A stretch of DNA of 64,000 bases, taken from NCBI GenBank assembly GCA_934120045.1, contig CAKOTF010000006.1, positions 27,519-91,518 on the forward strand. Direction: 5' to 3'. The notes under the pieces were generated by a model that saw only the letters and a program-made list of their open reading frames with translations, made no database searches and had not been told where the DNA came from. The position numbers and the translations under genes were made by a program. This DNA is from an uncultured Clostridia bacterium (GTDB lineage Bacteria > Bacillota > Clostridia > TANB77 > CAG-508). Shown one piece after another: positions 28,906-38,493 of this stretch; positions within the stretch are counted from its first letter, which is position 1, and each line of letters starts with the position of its first letter.

Positions 28906-30015
28906 TTATATTATAGCATTTTTAAACATTTTAATAGATTTTTTTCTTTCCATTTCAATTTGTTTATTGCAACTAGAAAAATCTATCTTTTTTGTTATAA
29001 ATGAAAAATCATCATAATTTCTCAATATTCTCTCTTGCAACCCAACTAAATTTAATATACTTATAATTCTTGTACTTGTCACTCCAGGTAAAACATCAAT
29101 AAATTTCTTATTAAAGATTATTGAAAAAACTGTAGCATGAAAAGAATCTGTCAATACATATTCTGCATTTTTAAATAAAGCTAAAAACTCATATTGATTT
29201 GGTAAATAAATCATTTTTCCACTTCTTTTTATATGATAAATAGAAGGACTAATTCTTAGCAATTTTAATCCTGTTTTTTTAGAAAATTCTTTAGCATATC
29301 TATCAAATTTTTTATTTTCATGTAACTGATATATTAATATATATTTTTTATATTTATTTTTTCCTTTATTAGCCAATTCCTCCCATTGTTCCCTATTCAA
29401 TAGTAATGTCGGATCAAGAACTTGTTCTACATTATTAAATCCATGCCTCTTCAAAATTTCTTTGGCTGTATCTTCTCTTACAAGAATTTGACTGTAATGT
29501 TTTAATAATTCGTGAAGCTTGTTTTCTAAATTTTTATCTATTTTTTCTTTTCCAAAACTTGATGCATATGCAATACACTTCTTATTCTTATCATTTACAA
29601 ACTTTAAAAAATAAGCTTCATCAAACTCAGATTTTCCTATTTTCCCCCATATTTGATCACTTCCAGAACAATATACATCAGCAATAGGAATATTTTCTTG
29701 TAATTCATTTAAATTTCCATATTCAATTTTACTCTCTTTCAAAAAATTTTTTCTATAGTCTTTAAATTTTCTATACATTATTGAATAATTGGGAATTTGA
29801 ATTGCTTTGTAAATTAATCTTGTCATAAAATTCTCATTCCATTTTTTCCCATTCAATAATGAATTAACTAAATTCTTATATCTTTCATCATATCTTGTAT
29901 AATTAATTATTTCTGCTTCAAATCCCATATCTTCTATAATTTTTTGAGTTGCATATGCTTGCAACAATGATCCATAATTGGGTACCGAATGTCTAGTAAT
30001 TATATCAACTTTCAA
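28906..30015 (-). CDS. Polysaccharide pyruvyl transferase family protein
   Basis: The 369-residue protein starts MKVDIITRHSVPNYGSLLQAYA, has YCSGSDQIWG near residue 120, YASSFGK near 150, REDTAKEIL near 180 and DSFHATVFSIIF near 290, the known pattern of polysaccharide pyruvyl transferases. These add pyruvate ketals from phosphoenolpyruvate to sugars of capsule or wall polymers. A F420-hydrogenase beta-type gene in the same operon is a common companion. Confidence 0.9.
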   Translation of the reverse strand: MKVDIITRHSVPNYGSLLQAYATQKIIEDMGFEAEIINYTRYDERYKNLVNSLLNGKKWNENFMTRLIYKAIQIPNYSIMYRKFKDYRKNFLKESKIEYGNLNELQENIPIADVYCSGSDQIWGKIGKSEFDEAYFLKFVNDKNKKCIAYASSFGKEKIDKNLENKLHELLKHYSQILVREDTAKEILKRHGFNNVEQVLDPTLLLNREQWEELANKGKNKYKKYILIYQLHENKKFDRYAKEFSKKTGLKLLRISPSIYHIKRSGKMIYLPNQYEFLALFKNAEYVLTDSFHATVFSIIFNKKFIDVLPGVTSTRIISILNLVGLQERILRNYDDFSFITKKIDFSSCNKQIEMERKKSIKMFKNAII

Positions 30016-30037
30016 TTTTCTCCTCCTAAAATAATAT

Positions 30038-31219
30038 TTAATTATCCTTATTTTTCATTTGCTTCTCAATATCATCATCAACGATCTCTTCACCAGATTT
30101 ATGTTTCAATTGTTCTTTAGAAGCCTCTGATAAACCATTATCGATAGTAGCATTCAAATCGCATGTAGAAAGTTTATCAAGATCTTTCTTAGATACCTTT
30201 CCGTCTCTATATTGTCTTACAATTGGTAATTCATACATTGAATATTTTTTCTTTGTCCAGAATTTTACTTTATGTTTAATTACCCACCAAGCTGGTTTCC
30301 AAATATATTTATGCATAGCTGGTGAAACAGAACCTATCATCCAACAATTTCTTGAGCAATGTCTTACTATATTTCTTACTTTTTCTGCTTTTTCAGAATT
30401 CCATAATTCATCCCAAGATTGTTCATTCAAATTTCCCATTACTTCTTTACATTTTGTCCCATTACATGGCATTACATCTCCATATGGATCTATAAAAAAT
30501 GTATCAAAAGCCATATCACATGGTAATAATCTTTTTTGACCATATATGTAATTAATTAAGCCATGGTTAAAATATGCTCTAAACCACTTTTTAGGTGATT
30601 TTGATTCTAAAAGTTTATTAATTAAATTCTCAAATTCTTGAGCAACCATTGGTCTATCATGAATAATATTTTTTGCTTCAACAAAATAAAAACTATTATG
30701 TAGTGATGCTGTTGCAAATTCCATTCCCATTTCATTAGATAAATCATATAATGCAACTAAATCTTTGGCATTTTTATCTTGAACTGTCATTCCAAAACCA
30801 ACATCAGGATGTTTCATTTCAACTAATTTTTTTAATGTTGAATATCCTCTATTAAATCCATCATTTAGCCCTCTAATTTCATTATTTGTTTGCTCTAGAC
30901 CTTCAATTGATATTCTTATTCCTACATTTGGAAATTCTTCACATAATTTTATTATTCTATCTGTAAAAAATCCATTTGTTGAAATAACAATTCTATCAGA
31001 TTTTTTATATAATTCTCTTACAATTTCAGGTAAATCTTCTCTTATAAAAGGTTCACCACCAGTTATGTTTGTAAAATACATTTTAGGTAATTTTTTTATT
31101 GTTTCTATGCTTATTTCTTCATCTGGTCTTGATGGTGCTTTATATCTATTACACATTGTACATCTTGCGTTACATCTATATGTAACAATTACTGTACCAT
31201 TTAATTTCTTTTCCTTCAT
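30038..31219 (-). CDS. Radical SAM protein with SPASM-like C-terminus
   Basis: The 393-residue protein has the radical SAM cluster CNARCTMC (cysteines 16, 20 and 23), TGGEPFIR near residue 55, and a C-terminal part with CDMAFDTFFIDPYGDVMPC, GTKC and CSRNC that resembles a SPASM auxiliary-cluster region. It lies inside the polysaccharide operon, its start overlapping the acyltransferase stop by 4 bases and 22 bases ahead of the pyruvyl transferase. Radical SAM enzymes in such clusters are usually of unknown substrate. It may modify a sugar, the lipid carrier or a peptide. Confidence 0.88.
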   Translation of the reverse strand: MKEKKLNGTVIVTYRCNARCTMCNRYKAPSRPDEEISIETIKKLPKMYFTNITGGEPFIREDLPEIVRELYKKSDRIVISTNGFFTDRIIKLCEEFPNVGIRISIEGLEQTNNEIRGLNDGFNRGYSTLKKLVEMKHPDVGFGMTVQDKNAKDLVALYDLSNEMGMEFATASLHNSFYFVEAKNIIHDRPMVAQEFENLINKLLESKSPKKWFRAYFNHGLINYIYGQKRLLPCDMAFDTFFIDPYGDVMPCNGTKCKEVMGNLNEQSWDELWNSEKAEKVRNIVRHCSRNCWMIGSVSPAMHKYIWKPAWWVIKHKVKFWTKKKYSMYELPIVRQYRDGKVSKKDLDKLSTCDLNATIDNGLSEASKEQLKHKSGEEIVDDDIEKQMKNKDN

Positions 31220-32241
31220 ACTTTTATTTTCCTTTCTTTTATTTGTTGTATAGTTCTTGTTGGAAAAAATAAAATTTGTGTGTATTTTATTTTTTCACTA
31301 ATCTTTGAAACAAAAACTGGTAAATATATACTTGCTAATATTCCAACTATAAAATGTATAAAATAATTTTGAATTTTAAATTTCAATAATATTATTCTGA
31401 TGCCAGCAGCAAAAATTGTATGTAATAAGAATATTTGAAAAGTATATGACTTAAAAGTACTTAACACCTTATTTTTTTCTACATTTTTAAATATTTCTAT
31501 ATATACAATTATTCCATAAATCGCCATACATAAAGTTATAAACTGATATATATACTTATTAACATTATTTAAATCTTTAAATATTATTATTGCAATCACT
31601 AAATGTAATAAAATAAAAATAAACTGCACTCTTTTACTTATTATTTTTTTATTACTAATAAAGCATCCTAAATAAAAATATATTCCATATGCACTTATTG
31701 ATTTTATAAAATAAATATTTGGTTGATAAAACATTGATATTATTTTTAAGATAGTATAAAAAACAAGCACTTTGTTTTTATTTTCTTTAAATATTTTTTC
31801 TAATACTGGTGTTATCAAAAATATAGCCATTAACGCATATAAAAACCAATATGGTGACATTGGATTATTTAATATTCCCAAAAGTTCTTCTTTTCCTTTA
31901 GGAGTATTAACATCTTTAGCAAATAAGATATTAATTCCTAAATAAAGCAAATAAAATATAAAATATGGTATCATCAAGTCAATTAATTTTCTTTTTTCAA
32001 ATTTTATATATCCACTTAAAGATGTTTCTCCTAATTTCTTTTTACTATATAAAAATCCACTTATACACATAAAAAGAGGCATATGAAATAAATAAATATA
32101 ATATATAATAAAATTTGTTAATTGCAAATTTTGAGGTATCCCAGCTTTTTGTAGCGATTGAAGTAAGTGACCTATAACAACTAACAAACATGTAAATGCT
32201 TTTAAATAGTCTACCCATACAATTCTTTTATTTTCATTCAT
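31216..32241 (-). CDS. Acyltransferase family 3 membrane protein (sugar O-acyltransferase)
   Basis: The 341-residue protein opens RIVWVDYLKAFTCLLVVIGHLLQ, the first span of acyltransferase-3 proteins with the conserved Asp and His, and has about 10 membrane spans. Such enzymes acetylate or succinylate exopolysaccharide sugars at the membrane. It overlaps the preceding glycosyltransferase gene by 8 bases and the next by 4 bases. Confidence 0.9.
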   Translation of the reverse strand: MNENKRIVWVDYLKAFTCLLVVIGHLLQSLQKAGIPQNLQLTNFIIYYIYLFHMPLFMCISGFLYSKKKLGETSLSGYIKFEKRKLIDLMIPYFIFYLLYLGINILFAKDVNTPKGKEELLGILNNPMSPYWFLYALMAIFLITPVLEKIFKENKNKVLVFYTILKIISMFYQPNIYFIKSISAYGIYFYLGCFISNKKIISKRVQFIFILLHLVIAIIIFKDLNNVNKYIYQFITLCMAIYGIIVYIEIFKNVEKNKVLSTFKSYTFQIFLLHTIFAAGIRIILLKFKIQNYFIHFIVGILASIYLPVFVSKISEKIKYTQILFFPTRTIQQIKERKIKV

Positions 32242-33484
32242 TATTATCTATACTTTCCTTATAAATTTTTTCTATCTTTTCATAATATCCATTTGGACTA
32301 TATTCATTTAAAGCAAATTCTTTTGCAGACTTTCCAAATTTATCTGCTAACTCTTTGTTTTCAAATAATTCTTTCATTTTAGCTTCAAGCTCATTTATAT
32401 CATCATATTTATATGTTAAACCATTTTTATTATTTAACACCATTTCTGGAATTCCTCCAATATTAGCCCCTATTATAGCCTTTCCTATAGATTGTGTTTC
32501 AATAACTGAATATGGTCCATTTTCATACCAAATCGATGGTATTACTAAAAATCTACATTTTCTAGTATATTCTCTCAAATCTTTTTGATTTAAATATCCC
32601 AAAAGAATAATTTTGTTTTCTAATTTATTAGATCTTATTTTATTTTCTATATTTTCTCTTTCAGGTCCATCTCCTGCAATATAAAGTTTTATATTATCTA
32701 ATTTATCATTATTTTTATTATTTTTTACTAAATTTGTAAAAGCTTCTACTAAATTCAATATTCCTTTTTCCTTCGCAAGTCTTCCAGAATATAATGCATA
32801 TCCTTCATCTTCTACTTGTAAATTATAATCTTCTAAGTTAATAAAATTATGAATTGCATCAATTCTACTTTCATTAACTCCGTCCTCTATAAATTTATTT
32901 TTGTAAAATATTGATGGTGTTATTATATGTCCTATTTTTTTTGTATAAACTTTCTTATTTCTATAATATCTTCCCTCATATGCTCCAAGTAAACTTTTTA
33001 GTGTTGAGTTTTTTACACATTTTTTCTTAAAGCAATTCATGTATTTTCCACCCATACAATTTTCACAAATATTTTTTTCTCCATCCATCATACTAATTGC
33101 TGGACATATTGCTTGTACATCATGTGCTGTAAATACCATTGGAATTTTATTTTTCCTACAACATTCAACTATTGATTCTGATAATTGTCTTTGAAAATTA
33201 TTTAAATGTACTATATCTGGTTTAAAATCATCTATTGCTTCTTGCATTTTTTTATAATTTTCTTTTGAATATATTACATCTAATGCTTTTAGCTTACTTC
33301 CTGTATTTAAATCAATTTTTTCGACAAAATATTCTTTATCTCCTGTTTTAATATTTCTGTCATCTTTCATCGAAAAATAAGCAACTTCATTTCCATATTT
33401 TTTTAATAATTTTCCTAATTCAAAATAATATTTTTCGCTTCCACCATTTAGATAGTGAAACTTATTTACTAGTAAAATTTTCAT
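32234..33484 (-). CDS. Family 4 glycosyltransferase
   Basis: The 416-residue GT-B enzyme has an N-terminal acceptor domain with LVNKFHYLNGGSEKYYFELG, a cysteine-rich insert CENCMGGKYMNCFKKKC around residue 140, and a C-terminal nucleotide-sugar domain with GRLAKEKGILNLVEAF, GDGPERENI and PSIWYENGPYSVIEAQ-like ENGPYSVIETQSIGKA (E-x7-E). The cysteine insert may hold a metal. It overlaps the preceding glycosyltransferase by 4 bases. Confidence 0.92.
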   Translation of the reverse strand: MKILLVNKFHYLNGGSEKYYFELGKLLKKYGNEVAYFSMKDDRNIKTGDKEYFVEKIDLNTGSKLKALDVIYSKENYKKMQEAIDDFKPDIVHLNNFQRQLSESIVECCRKNKIPMVFTAHDVQAICPAISMMDGEKNICENCMGGKYMNCFKKKCVKNSTLKSLLGAYEGRYYRNKKVYTKKIGHIITPSIFYKNKFIEDGVNESRIDAIHNFINLEDYNLQVEDEGYALYSGRLAKEKGILNLVEAFTNLVKNNKNNDKLDNIKLYIAGDGPERENIENKIRSNKLENKIILLGYLNQKDLREYTRKCRFLVIPSIWYENGPYSVIETQSIGKAIIGANIGGIPEMVLNNKNGLTYKYDDINELEAKMKELFENKELADKFGKSAKEFALNEYSPNGYYEKIEKIYKESIDNNE

Positions 33485-34606
33485 TTCTTTATTTCCTTAT
33501 ATATTTTCATTGTTCTTTCTACAACATCATTCCAAGAATATTTATTTAAAATAAACTCTTGAATTTCTTTTGAATCATATCTATTTTTATCTTCTAGACA
33601 TTCTTTTAATTTTTTTACTAAATCATCAACATTTCCCATCTTGAATTTTGTTGCATATTGTTCAGCGACTTGTACATTTTCATCAATATCACTTATTAAA
33701 ACATTGCATCCATAACTAAAAGCTTCTAATAATGATATTGGCATTCCTTCAATATGACTTGGTAAACAATATAAATATGCATTACTATATAATTCATCTA
33801 ATTCTTCACCTTGTACAAATCCTGTCATTATTATGTTTTTATTATCTTTTACTTTTTCTTTTATATGTTCTAAATATTCATTTGTGTGGCTTGCACCACC
33901 AGCTATTACTAATTTTTTATCTGTTTCAATTTGCATATATGCATCTATTAAATCATCTAAACCTTTTTCTGGTACTATTCTTGCTAAAAACAAAATATAA
34001 TCATTTTTATTTAAATTATATTTATTTTTTATAATATTTGCTTGTCTAATTACTGGCTTATCTATTCCATTTGGAACAAAAATTGTTTCTCTATTATATG
34101 TTTCTTTAAAATATTTTTTTACATTTTCTGATAATACAATTATTTCATCTGCATATTTTACTGCACATTTTTCTCCAAATTTTATATATTTTGTAGCAAA
34201 TCCACCCCATTTTGATCTTTGCCAGTCTAATCCATGTATTGTTACTACAATTTTTTTCTTAAATAAATGTGGAATCCAAAGCATTGCACATGACCCTTCT
34301 GCATGGTAATGTAAAACATCATAGTGTCCAAATAAAGCTCTTACACTTGCAAAAAAACTATATAAAAATGCATCAATTCCTTTTTTATTTATTGTTGGAA
34401 TTGTAAGTATTTTTACACCTTTATATTCTTTTAACTTTTTCTTATCTTTGTCTGCATTTTTGTCTTGAACATTTTTTCCTTTTCTGTTATATGCGTCCAC
34501 TTGATTTCCTAGTTTTACTAATCTTGTTGATAATTCTTCAACAACGATTTCTACTCCACCTTCTCTACTAGGAATTCTTTTATGTCCGAATCATTGCAAT
34601 CTTCAT
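33481..34606 (-). CDS. Family 4 glycosyltransferase read through a CGG +1 frameshift at codon 7
   Basis: The reading frame that begins with GTG at 34500 lacks the family N-terminus. Upstream in the same frame lies GHKRIPSREGGVEIVVEEL, the conserved opening of this GT4 subgroup, and just before it MKIAMI is found in the other frame behind an AGGGAG ribosome site (ATG at 34606). The two are joined at CGG (34588-34586): ATG ATT C GGA CAT AAA. Skipping the C yields MIGHKR with the expected glycine. The zero frame instead stops two codons later. The full protein would be about 374 residues with the usual GRxxPEKG (ARIVPEKGLDDL) and EGMPISLLEA motifs. It probably adds an early sugar to the repeat unit made by the sugar transferase encoded next upstream. 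Confidence 0.88.
34586..34588 (-). other. In-frame CGG with +1 frame continuation (GT4)
   Basis: This is the seventh codon after the ATG at 34606. The +1 codon GGA gives the glycine of the conserved GHKRIPSREGG motif, the best evidence in the window for which residue is inserted. Confidence 0.8.
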
Positions 34607-34632
34607 TTACTTTTGACTCCCTTTTTATTTTT

Positions 34633-35349
34633 CTACAAAGCTCCTTCTCTTTTAACCAACTTCATTGCAGTCTTAAACAATATTTTAATATCACCTTTCA
34701 AACTATGATTATAATAATATTGCATATCCAAATCAATTCTAGTTGCAAAATCAACATCGCTTCTTCCACTTATTTGCCATAATCCTGTAAGACCTGGTTT
34801 ACAAGTAGTTATGTATTTATAATAACCATTCATATCTTCTTTTTCTCTCTCAAGATAAGGTCTTGGTCCAACTAAGCTCATATCTCCTTTTAATACATTT
34901 ATAAACTGTGGAAATTCATCTAAACTTGTTTTTCTTATAAATTCACCAACTTTTGTTACTCTTGTATCATGTTTTAATTTTTTATATTTTTTATATTCTT
35001 TTCTAGCCTCTTCATTCTCTTCTAAATATTTTTTTAATTTTTCATCTGCTCCTACAACCATTGAACGATATTTGTACATCTTAAATAACTTTCCGTTTTT
35101 TCCCATTCTATATTGACTATAAAATATTGGACCATTATCTTTACAAATCAAATTTGCTATTGCTATTCCAATTGTTAATGGCATTAATACAATTGTTCCA
35201 ACAATTCCCCCAAAAATATCTATTAATCTTTTTAAAATTTTTTCAATTAATAAACTATCTGTTTTTTCTGGAATATATTGTTGTGGTTGTACTAATGCTG
35301 TTTCATTATTAGACGCTATTATTTCAGCCTCTTTTTCTTTTATATCCAT
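34633..35349 (-). CDS. Initiating sugar transferase (WbaP/PglC-type phosphoglycosyl transferase)
   Basis: The 238-residue protein carries a membrane span (about 48-70) and the phosphoglycosyl transferase core: KRLIDIFGGIVG, GPIFYSQYRMGKNGKLFKMYKYRSM, TSLDEFPQFINVLKGDMSLVGPRPYL and PGLTGLWQISGRSD. It would link the first sugar phosphate to undecaprenyl phosphate. A second, different enzyme of this type is at 43961, so two repeat units may be built. Confidence 0.93.
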   Translation of the reverse strand: MDIKEKEAEIIASNNETALVQPQQYIPEKTDSLLIEKILKRLIDIFGGIVGTIVLMPLTIGIAIANLICKDNGPIFYSQYRMGKNGKLFKMYKYRSMVVGADEKLKKYLEENEEARKEYKKYKKLKHDTRVTKVGEFIRKTSLDEFPQFINVLKGDMSLVGPRPYLEREKEDMNGYYKYITTCKPGLTGLWQISGRSDVDFATRIDLDMQYYYNHSLKGDIKILFKTAMKLVKREGAL

Positions 35350-35390
35350 TATTTATATTTCCCCCTTAAATATAAATTGTAATACTTTTG

Positions 35391-35924
35391 TTACATTCTA
35401 TCAGATGTTACTTCTCTATTCTCTTTCTTTTTTCTCTCACTCACTTTTCTTGCAATCCATAATACAAAAATCACAATACATATACCAAGGCAAACACCTG
35501 CAGAGTCAATCATAACATCAAAAAATCTAGCAGACCTCCCAGGCACAAAATATTGATGTATTTCATCAGAACTTGCATACAATACACCAACTATTAAACT
35601 TGTCCATATTCTTTTATTTTGCTTTAACTTATATGTGCTCATAAGTGACATCATTAGTACTCCTACTACTGTATATATTGAAAAATGTGCTAATTTTCTT
35701 ATTATTTTTTCTGTATGCTCTAAAAATAGCTCTTTTTCATTTTTAGGCATATTTTGTACTTTTTTGATATTACTTGTAACTATTTCTGTAACTTTTCTAC
35801 TAACTCCACTTGACTGTGTTCCATTTTGGTTTGAAAAACAGAATATTCGTACAAATGTTGCAAGTAATAATATTATTAATATTCCTCTTAATATGTTTAT
35901 TTTGCTAATCTTATTTTTTCTCAT
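35391..35924 (-). CDS. VanZ-family membrane protein
   Basis: The 177-residue protein has about four spans and the VanZ motifs FVRIFCFSNQNGTQSSGVS (near residue 22-40) and SSDEIHQYFVPGRSARFFDVMIDSAG (near 118-143). VanZ-like proteins are often linked to cell-envelope polymers or glycopeptide tolerance. It is the first gene after the promoter at 35952-35980. Confidence 0.88.
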   Translation of the reverse strand: MRKNKISKINILRGILIILLLATFVRIFCFSNQNGTQSSGVSRKVTEIVTSNIKKVQNMPKNEKELFLEHTEKIIRKLAHFSIYTVVGVLMMSLMSTYKLKQNKRIWTSLIVGVLYASSDEIHQYFVPGRSARFFDVMIDSAGVCLGICIVIFVLWIARKVSERKKKENREVTSDRM

Positions 35925-35951
35925 TTTTGTTCCTCTGTTCCTATCTATATA

Positions 35952-35980
35952 ATTTTAATATTATATTAAGATTTTGTCAA
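35952..35980 (-). promoter_or_regulatory. Promoter of the second polysaccharide transcription unit
   Basis: TTGACA (35980-35975) and TAAAAT (35957-35952) are 17 bases apart on the minus strand, about 28 bases before the VanZ-family start codon. It would serve the genes from 35924 to 18690. Confidence 0.75.
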
Positions 35981-36046
35981 TATGCAACAGGCTATTTTTC
36001 ATCCAAAAATGCCTCCATTTTTGGAGATTTTATACAACTTTCTTAA

Positions 36047-36132
36047 CAAAAAAGTCAGAACTCAAAGTCCGTTATCTCATTATCAAATCCATTTTAATTT
36101 AATAATAAGTAACAACTTCATTTTCTGACTTT
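36047..36132 (-). terminator. Long hairpin after the LCP gene
   Basis: AAAGTCAGAA (36132-36123) pairs with TTCTGACTTT (36060-36051), followed by TTTTGTT. The interior can also pair: GTTACTTATTATTAAAT with ATTTGATAATGAGATAAC, with G-U pairs and a bulge. The whole forms a hairpin of about 80 bases. It probably terminates the first polysaccharide unit, but its length is unusual for a simple terminator. Confidence 0.55.
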
Positions 36133-36182
36133 CTTTATAATTAAATTTTACTTTTTATTTTATATCATCTTTACCTATAATT

Positions 36183-37238
36183 CTATTCACCATAAATAGT
36201 ATTTTTCATATTCTTACTAGCCTTTTGTAGATCACAAACATAATAATATATACCATTTATATTATCACCTTTTCCACCATCATCTTCTGAAGGAATTTGT
36301 TTTGATGGTATATTGGTTAAATATTTATTTGTATTTCCTAATACATCTGAAGCAATTCCCATACATTCAGAAACATTCAAATTTGTTTTTACCTCTGATA
36401 ATACACTATCACTCAAACTCCAAAGCTGTGTTATACTCATTGTAGATACTTTATTCATTGCCGCTGTAAGAACATCTCTTTGACGTTCCTCTCTCGTAAA
36501 ATCATTCCCTACAGTTCTATTTCTTGAATGTGTCAATGCTTGTTCACCTGTTAATTTTACTTTTCCATAACTTGATAACAATTGTGTAGGTTTTCCAGTT
36601 AATCCATATGATTCATTTACTTTTTCATTAATATAATCCATTTCAGCCTTGCTAATTGTTAACTCTATACCACCAATTTTATTAATAACGTTTATTAATC
36701 CTTTAAAATTAATTGTTACATATTCAGATATATTTAATCCAAAATTAGAGTTTATTGTTTTTAATGCTAATTGTTCTTTTCCATATGCATATGCATGGTT
36801 TATTTTTGTTTTTCCATGTCCTGCTACAGAAACATATGTATCTCTTGGAATACTTATTAATTTTATTGTTTTATCTGCTTGATTTATTGATGCAATCATT
36901 ATTGCATCACTTCTACCACCATCTATTCCAAATAGTGCTACATTTTTTATTTTATTAAATTCATCTTTGCTTACATTATCAGATACTTCAGTATAAAGAG
37001 CATCATTTACTCCTAAATCATCTGTATTTAAATCATTATCAAAATTTATTTTTGATATTTTTCCTGCAACCATTCCTGCAGCAACTCCTAATAATATTAC
37101 TAATATAATTAGGATTACAGCTATTGCTATTCCAATAATTTTACCTGTTTTTCCTTTTTTATTTTGATATCTTTTCCCACCTTTTGTTTTTCTTGCTTGT
37201 CCATTTTCTTCATCAATCATTTGCCCATTCCTCCTCAT
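36183..37238 (-). CDS. LytR-CpsA-Psr (LCP) family glycopolymer ligase
   Basis: The 351-residue protein has a cytoplasmic basic start, one span (about 34-57), and the LCP domain: VALFGIDGGRSDAIMIASI, KLISIPRDTYV, INHAYAYG and LTGEQALTHSRNRTVGNDFTR. LCP enzymes transfer undecaprenyl-linked polymers to peptidoglycan. Placement at the end of the first unit suggests that its polymer is attached to the wall. Confidence 0.93.
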   Translation of the reverse strand: MRRNGQMIDEENGQARKTKGGKRYQNKKGKTGKIIGIAIAVILIILVILLGVAAGMVAGKISKINFDNDLNTDDLGVNDALYTEVSDNVSKDEFNKIKNVALFGIDGGRSDAIMIASINQADKTIKLISIPRDTYVSVAGHGKTKINHAYAYGKEQLALKTINSNFGLNISEYVTINFKGLINVINKIGGIELTISKAEMDYINEKVNESYGLTGKPTQLLSSYGKVKLTGEQALTHSRNRTVGNDFTREERQRDVLTAAMNKVSTMSITQLWSLSDSVLSEVKTNLNVSECMGIASDVLGNTNKYLTNIPSKQIPSEDDGGKGDNINGIYYYVCDLQKASKNMKNTIYGE

Positions 37239-37245
37239 ATAAATT

Positions 37246-38484
37246 TTATTTTATAATAGTTGCAATCTCGTCTAATGTTTTTTTAACTATTTTTTGACAA
37301 TTACTTACATTTTCTTTTATTTTTTTAGTTAAATCATCATAATTTTTTTCTACATAATCAACTTTTTCATTAACGATATCAACTATTCCACTTTGCCACA
37401 ATTCTTCGTTCTTTGCTTCTATAACTAAATTATTCATTTTTAATCCTTCAGCAATAACACCTTTATATTTAGAGCTATATGATAGACATATTGCTGGCTT
37501 TCCCATTTGAAAACTTGATACTGCAGCATGCATTCTACATGTTAATGTAAAATATGCATGTCCTAAAATAATTCGTGCTTCTACTGGCAATATTTGTTCT
37601 TTTATAACTGTAAGATTTTCATTAATATAATTATTGTACTTTGAATTTATCATCTTTAACATCGTGTTATCTGATAATGCTGGCTCTGCTGTTGTTACAT
37701 GTGATAGCCATACTATTTTTTTATTTGAATATTTTGTTTTTATATTATCTATTATTTTTATAAAGTTTGAGTAAAAGTTATTTTCATTATTACAATACCA
37801 TTTTGCTAGTCCTGTTCCAACAACTACAATATAATCATTATCACTTAATTCATATTTTTCTAATATATTTTTATAATTATTATTATATTTTTCTTGTAAA
37901 TGTAAATCTAAAAATGCTAAATCTCTAGATATTATTGGTTTTACTCCTATTTCTTCTTCTAAATATTTTCCAGATACATCATCTCTTGTATATACATTAA
38001 TTTTTTTAAATAACTTGCTTGCAAATTCTTTTCTTTTTCCAGTATATGGGCCTATTGTTTGTCCTAACATAATGACTTTAGATTTTTTATTTAAGCCATC
38101 TAACTGTTGTAAAGCTTTTAATGCATATTTTTTATTTGAATATGTTTCAGCAAAATCATCTCCACCTAATACTAAAATACAATCAAACTTCTTTGCTTTT
38201 CTAATAACTTTTGCTTGATATAATTCATATTTTACTTTTCTTTCTACTTTAGCAAAAATTCCACTTTTCAATAAAAACTTTTCTTTATATATATTTTCAG
38301 AATAAATTTTTTCATATTCTGTTGCTTTTTTTAATCTATCTATATTATCAGAAGTTGCATTATCTATATAATATTCTGGTTCTTCAATTCTTTTATTCAA
38401 TTCTTTTATTATGTTTTCACACATCATCATGCTTCCGTAATTGTATGTATTAGGTGCATTTCTAATTAAAATTTTCATATTCAA
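37246..38484 (-). CDS. Polysaccharide pyruvyl transferase family protein
   Basis: The 412-residue protein opens MNMKILIRNAPNTYNYGSMMM and has LVLGGDDFAETYSN near residue 103, MLGQTIGPYTGKRKEF near 138, YTRDDVSGKYLEE near 164 and CRMHAAVSSFQMGKPAICLSY near 323, matching pyruvyl transferases. It lies between a GT2 gene and the LCP gene. The family members can also be sugar transferases of unclear activity. Confidence 0.85.
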   Translation of the reverse strand: MNMKILIRNAPNTYNYGSMMMCENIIKELNKRIEEPEYYIDNATSDNIDRLKKATEYEKIYSENIYKEKFLLKSGIFAKVERKVKYELYQAKVIRKAKKFDCILVLGGDDFAETYSNKKYALKALQQLDGLNKKSKVIMLGQTIGPYTGKRKEFASKLFKKINVYTRDDVSGKYLEEEIGVKPIISRDLAFLDLHLQEKYNNNYKNILEKYELSDNDYIVVVGTGLAKWYCNNENNFYSNFIKIIDNIKTKYSNKKIVWLSHVTTAEPALSDNTMLKMINSKYNNYINENLTVIKEQILPVEARIILGHAYFTLTCRMHAAVSSFQMGKPAICLSYSSKYKGVIAEGLKMNNLVIEAKNEELWQSGIVDIVNEKVDYVEKNYDDLTKKIKENVSNCQKIVKKTLDEIATIIK

Positions 38485-38493
38485 TTTTACTCC

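Noticed and set aside
34498..34500. GTG at 34500 as the start of the glycosyltransferase
   Set aside because: No ribosome site is nearby, and about 30 conserved family residues are encoded upstream in the same frame, linked to a proper ATG through the CGG site.
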